Program-made: the position numbers and the translations under genes
Notes under the pieces: model-generated
The model's database searches: none
Told to the model about the DNA's origin: nothing
What the model saw: only the letters and a program-made list of their open reading frames with translations
In this document: positions 34,485-37,240 of the stretch, one piece after another
How positions within the stretch are numbered: position 1 is the first letter of the stretch
Layout: every line of letters starts with the position of its first letter
NCBI GenBank assembly: GCA_030620455.1
Contig: JAUXEQ010000001.1
Coordinates: 1-37,240 of the forward strand
Direction: 5' to 3'
DNA: 37,240 nucleotides
Source of the DNA: a bacterium
Lineage (GTDB): Bacteria > UBP14 > UBA6098 > B30-G16

Positions 34485-34555
34485 TTCAGATACTGTTACA
34501 AACTGTTGCGTGATAAAAGTTAAAAGGCTTTCTTCATCCATTCAGGAGATATTTC

Positions 34556-35479
34556 ATGAGTCCTAAAAAAGTAGTAATAATTATTTTAGCTGTTATTGCA
34601 GCAGTTTTTATATGGTTCCATGTTGTTACAGAACGAGTATACACCTACACATTCACTTTTTCAGTTCGAACAACTGGAAATGTTGCAAAGAACTTCGTCT
34701 TAGCAAGCGAATTACCCGAGAGTTTACAGGTTGTCATTAACGGTCGAGGAAAAGACCTAATCAGTCAATTTCAAACCAAAGGCGAAATAATTATAGATTT
34801 GAATAAATTATCATATGGTAAAAAGACTATCGATCTTAAGGAGGAAAAAGCTATTCTCGCATCACCAAAATTAACTGTTGTTAATATTAAACCTTCAAGC
34901 GAGATTGAAATACTCCTGGATAGATTGAAATCCAAGGAAGTTCCGGTTAACTCAAAACTTGAGATAATACCTGAAACTGGATTTGTAGTAAGCAGTGAAC
35001 TTGTATTCAGCCCCGAAAAAGTGATAATTTATGGACCAGAAAAGCAAATTTCAGAAATTGATAAGGTTTATACTGTTCAGGAGACACTTGTTAATTTTAA
35101 TATATCTACTTCAAAACCTATTCCACTAGAAATGATTTCAAAGCTAATCCATGCGAGCACTGAAACCGTTATTGTTAGTATCGAAATCGAAGAGCTATCA
35201 GAAAAAAGTTTGGCAGAAATTCCTATAGTAATAAGAAAAGCACCTTCAAGGCCAGGTTATACAATACCAAGAAGTACAAAAGTAAAGCTTAGCGGTCCGA
35301 AAAGCATGATAGATAATTTAACCGCTAAAAATATTGAAGTCTATTTTTATTATCAGGAATATTCTCGAAAAAATAACGGTATTGTACAGTTAAAAGTCGA
35401 TGCGCCTAAGCCTATTCAGGTCATATTACTTGACCCAGAGGAAGTTAAATTTGTACCTCGAAAAATTTCTACAGATTAA
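34556..35479 (+). CDS. YbbR/CdaR-domain membrane-anchored protein
   Basis: A 307-residue protein with one N-terminal membrane helix (KKVVIIILAVIAAVFIWFHV) and an outside part of two or three YbbR-type beta repeats. The best one, at about 122-205, reads KSKEVPVNSKLEIIPETGF, then VIIYGPEKQISEIDKVYT; another at about 215-300 has PIVIRKAPSRPGYTIPRSTKV and VKLSGPKSMIDNL. YbbR proteins (CdaR in Firmicutes) often sit beside a diadenylate cyclase gene and may regulate it; no such gene is in the window. AGGAGA lies 7 nt before the ATG. tsaD begins 11 nt downstream, so the two form an operon. Confidence 0.88.
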   Translation: MSPKKVVIIILAVIAAVFIWFHVVTERVYTYTFTFSVRTTGNVAKNFVLASELPESLQVVINGRGKDLISQFQTKGEIIIDLNKLSYGKKTIDLKEEKAILASPKLTVVNIKPSSEIEILLDRLKSKEVPVNSKLEIIPETGFVVSSELVFSPEKVIIYGPEKQISEIDKVYTVQETLVNFNISTSKPIPLEMISKLIHASTETVIVSIEIEELSEKSLAEIPIVIRKAPSRPGYTIPRSTKVKLSGPKSMIDNLTAKNIEVYFYYQEYSRKNNGIVQLKVDAPKPIQVILLDPEEVKFVPRKISTD

Positions 35480-35490
35480 TTAATAGATTA

Positions 35491-36492
35491 ATGAAAGTTT
35501 TAGGTATTGAAACATCGTGCGACGAAACCGCAGTCTCGATTATAGAGAACAGCGCTATTCTTTCTGAACAAGTTTACAGTCAAACTGTTCACGAATCTCT
35601 TGGGGGTGTTGTCCCAGAATTAGCGAGCAGAGATCACATAAGAAAATTATACGTTCTTGCATGGGAAATTCTCGATAAATCTGGGCTTGCAATTAGTGAC
35701 ATCGACGCAATTGCAGTAACTGCAGGACCAGGATTACCCGGATCGCTCATAATAGGCGTTTCATTTGCAAAAGCCATAGCGTTAATGAATGAAATACCAA
35801 TTATAGCAATAAATCACCTTGAGGGACACATATTTGGCGTCAAGCTTTCACATAAAATAACGCCACCTTTCTTGGCACTGCTTGTTTCGGGAGGACATAC
35901 TGAACTTATATACGTTCATAATTGGGGTGATTATAAGCTTTTAGGCACAACAAGAGATGATGCTGCAGGTGAAGCTCTCGATAAAGCCGCAAAGGTCATT
36001 GGATTATCGTATCCTGGAGGTCCAGAAATTCAGAAAATTGCGGAAAACGGGGATCCCAAATCATTCCGGTTCCCTATAGCTATGCTTCATTCAAACGATT
36101 TCGATTTCTCGTTTTCAGGCCTTAAAACAGCGTTTGCACTAACAATCCGAAAATTAGGCATTGAAAAAACCAAAAGAAATCTCGCAAATATATTGGCTTC
36201 CTATCAGGATGCTATTGTGGATTCACTTCTTTTGAAGCTCGATAGAGCAAGTAAAAAATTTGGCATAAATAAAATTGTCATAAGCGGAGGTGTGGCAGCA
36301 AGTAAAAGACTACGAGAAAAAGCAACATTCAAAAATTGGGAACTCTATATGCCAGAAACTAAATACTGCACAGATAACGCTTCAATGATTGCATTAGCTG
36401 GAGAGTTCTATTTGCTTAAAGGTCAACAAACACCGATGAACTTCCCAATTAATTCCTCATGGATATTGGGAATCCCTTTATCGATGAAATAA
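35491..36492 (+). CDS. tsaD: tRNA N6-adenosine threonylcarbamoyltransferase
   Basis: A 333-residue Kae1/TsaD ATPase-fold enzyme that, with TsaB and TsaE, adds the threonylcarbamoyl group to A37 of ANN-reading tRNAs. Such tRNAs include the two in this window (Thr and Lys). Marks: opening GIETSCDETAVSII, GGVVPELASRDH, the metal-binding H109-LEG-H113 motif, SGGHTELI (133-140), DDAAGEALDK, and a C-terminal C-T-D-N-A-S-M-I-A motif with the third metal ligand. Length is normal. ATG 35491 has no clear ribosome site, so it may depend on coupling with the upstream ybbR-type gene. Confidence 0.98.
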   Translation: MKVLGIETSCDETAVSIIENSAILSEQVYSQTVHESLGGVVPELASRDHIRKLYVLAWEILDKSGLAISDIDAIAVTAGPGLPGSLIIGVSFAKAIALMNEIPIIAINHLEGHIFGVKLSHKITPPFLALLVSGGHTELIYVHNWGDYKLLGTTRDDAAGEALDKAAKVIGLSYPGGPEIQKIAENGDPKSFRFPIAMLHSNDFDFSFSGLKTAFALTIRKLGIEKTKRNLANILASYQDAIVDSLLLKLDRASKKFGINKIVISGGVAASKRLREKATFKNWELYMPETKYCTDNASMIALAGEFYLLKGQQTPMNFPINSSWILGIPLSMK

Positions 36493-36502
36493 GAGGAGCG
36501 AA

Positions 36503-37012
36503 ATGAAAGGTACACCTGTATATCAAGAATTTCAAGGTTTATCAATGGTTCTTAAGATTCTTATAACAGCAGGTTTAATAATCATGGCATGGTATGCATT
36601 TATAAGTCAAATTATTTTGGAAATTCCGTTTGGAAAAAATCCTACACCAGATGCAATTCTTATCATAATATGGATTTTCTTGGGAATCATTTTACCTCTA
36701 TGTTTTATTTTTGGTGGACTTAAAATAATTATTGCCACCGATGGTGTTTATATTTCAATGTTTTGGGTATTTAAGAAATATTTGCCATACGACAGTATTA
36801 AAACATATAAGGTACTCTCTATAAATCCAGTAAGAGATTTTGGTGGAATCGGTTACAAAATTAGTCCAAAATATGGCGTAGGATTTATCATGTCAGGAAA
36901 AGAGGGAATTCAATTCGAACTTAATAACAATAAAAAAATATTCGTTACAACAACGCAAAAGGACAAATTTCTCGAAGCTTTACGGATGTTTATTAAAGTT
37001 AAAGAAGGATAA
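36503..37012 (+). CDS. Two-helix membrane protein with PH-like domain
   Basis: A 169-residue protein with two membrane helices (about 16-37 and 50-73, the second AILIIIWIFLGIILPLCFIF). A beta-rich cytoplasmic end (about 76-165) has a pattern typical of bacterial PH-like domains: TDGVYISMFWVFKKYLPYDS, then a Gly-rich turn, then IQFELNNNKKIFVTTTQKDK. Its function is unknown. GAGGAG precedes the ATG and the gap to tsaD is 10 nt, so it closes this operon. It faces the rpmG gene tail to tail; the 117 nt between them hold no gene and no clear terminator. Confidence 0.75.
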   Translation: MKGTPVYQEFQGLSMVLKILITAGLIIMAWYAFISQIILEIPFGKNPTPDAILIIIWIFLGIILPLCFIFGGLKIIIATDGVYISMFWVFKKYLPYDSIKTYKVLSINPVRDFGGIGYKISPKYGVGFIMSGKEGIQFELNNNKKIFVTTTQKDKFLEALRMFIKVKEG

Positions 37013-37129
37013 TGGGCTTTTAAGCATATTTGCAATAATAACCAATAAATAATAGCAAAATTCAAATAAAGATTAAGTAAAAAACGTGATTTTTGTGTAT
37101 AGTTTCTCGTTCAAAACCATAGATATTTT

Positions 37130-37240
37130 TTATCGGGTTTCCTTGTGCAATGTATGCTTTTTATCCTTTGGACAATACTTCATTAATTTAAGTCTATCGG
37201 GTGTATTTATTTTATTCTTCTGTGTAATGTAAGTGCGCGA
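37130..37240 (-). CDS. rpmG: Large ribosomal subunit protein L33 (bL33), 5' end beyond right edge
   Basis: A minus-strand frame open to the window edge gives 36 residues and a stop at 37130-37132. The visible part, [16 protein letters not shown] followed by [16 protein letters not shown], matches the second half of L33. It fits the zinc-binding form, since Cys comes in the KYCP position and Lys-Asp-Lys-Lys follows. The start and the first Cys pair lie outside the window. Confidence 0.92.
   Translation of the reverse strand, partial: SRTYITQKNKINTPDRLKLMKYCPKDKKHTLHKETR

Overview
This AT-rich window comes from a didermic (Gram-negative type) bacterium. It has a BamA-type outer-membrane assembly protein, a lipoprotein signal peptidase, lipoproteins, a PorV-like barrel and an ExbB/ExbD system. 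Large exported proteins with Ig/FN3-like repeats and FlgD or sorting-tail-like C-termini, plus a PorV-like barrel fused to TPRs, are typical of uncultivated FCB-affiliated lineages (for example Cloacimonadota, WOR-3 or Marinimicrobia). The exact phylum cannot be fixed from the sequence alone. Several starts are TTG, and neither tRNA encodes its CCA end. I saw no mobile element, CRISPR array, rRNA or phage gene.

Layout. From 1 to 28139 everything lies on the minus strand; from 28230 to 37012 everything is on the plus strand; a minus-strand rpmG enters at the right edge. Left edge to 2648: a partial lipoprotein, tRNA-Thr and a secreted protein. 2648-5602: lysine/peptidoglycan precursor genes dapB and dapA, and an SbcD/Mre11-type nuclease. 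5696-14148: an envelope energisation cluster, read in the order PorV-like barrel+TPR, ExbB with an exported FN3-like domain, two ExbD proteins, a lipoprotein with a TonB-like end, and a TPR-PEGA-NHL periplasmic protein. 14187-22323: two giant surface or secreted proteins. 22382-25108: an M23 peptidase and an exported, degenerate MEMO-AMMECR1 fusion. 25347-28139: ftsK. The plus-strand half is housekeeping: tRNA-Lys, lspA, rpsO, pnp, rplU, bamA (frameshifted), a YbbR-domain protein, tsaD and a small membrane protein.

How the parts may fit together. Much of the window concerns the cell envelope. DapA/DapB supply diaminopimelate. The M23 peptidase remodels the wall, FtsK acts at division, and LspA and BamA mature lipoproteins and outer-membrane proteins. 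The ExbB-ExbD-ExbD cluster probably uses the ion gradient to drive an outer-membrane or periplasmic machine whose cargo or partners may be the neighbouring giant repeat proteins; that last link is inference.

Most notable points: (1) an ExbB homologue preceded by a signal peptide and an FN3-like domain, in a cluster with TonB-like and TPR-NHL proteins; (2) a secreted MEMO-AMMECR1 fusion that has lost the recognisable active-site motifs of both domains; (3) bamA split by a -1 frameshift lying exactly on an in-frame A AAA AAC slippery heptamer; (4) a DapA with two altered residues in its catalytic triad; (5) genes or starts easily missed: the rpmG fragment, the left-edge lipoprotein, and corrected starts for rpsO and the 1160-residue secreted protein.
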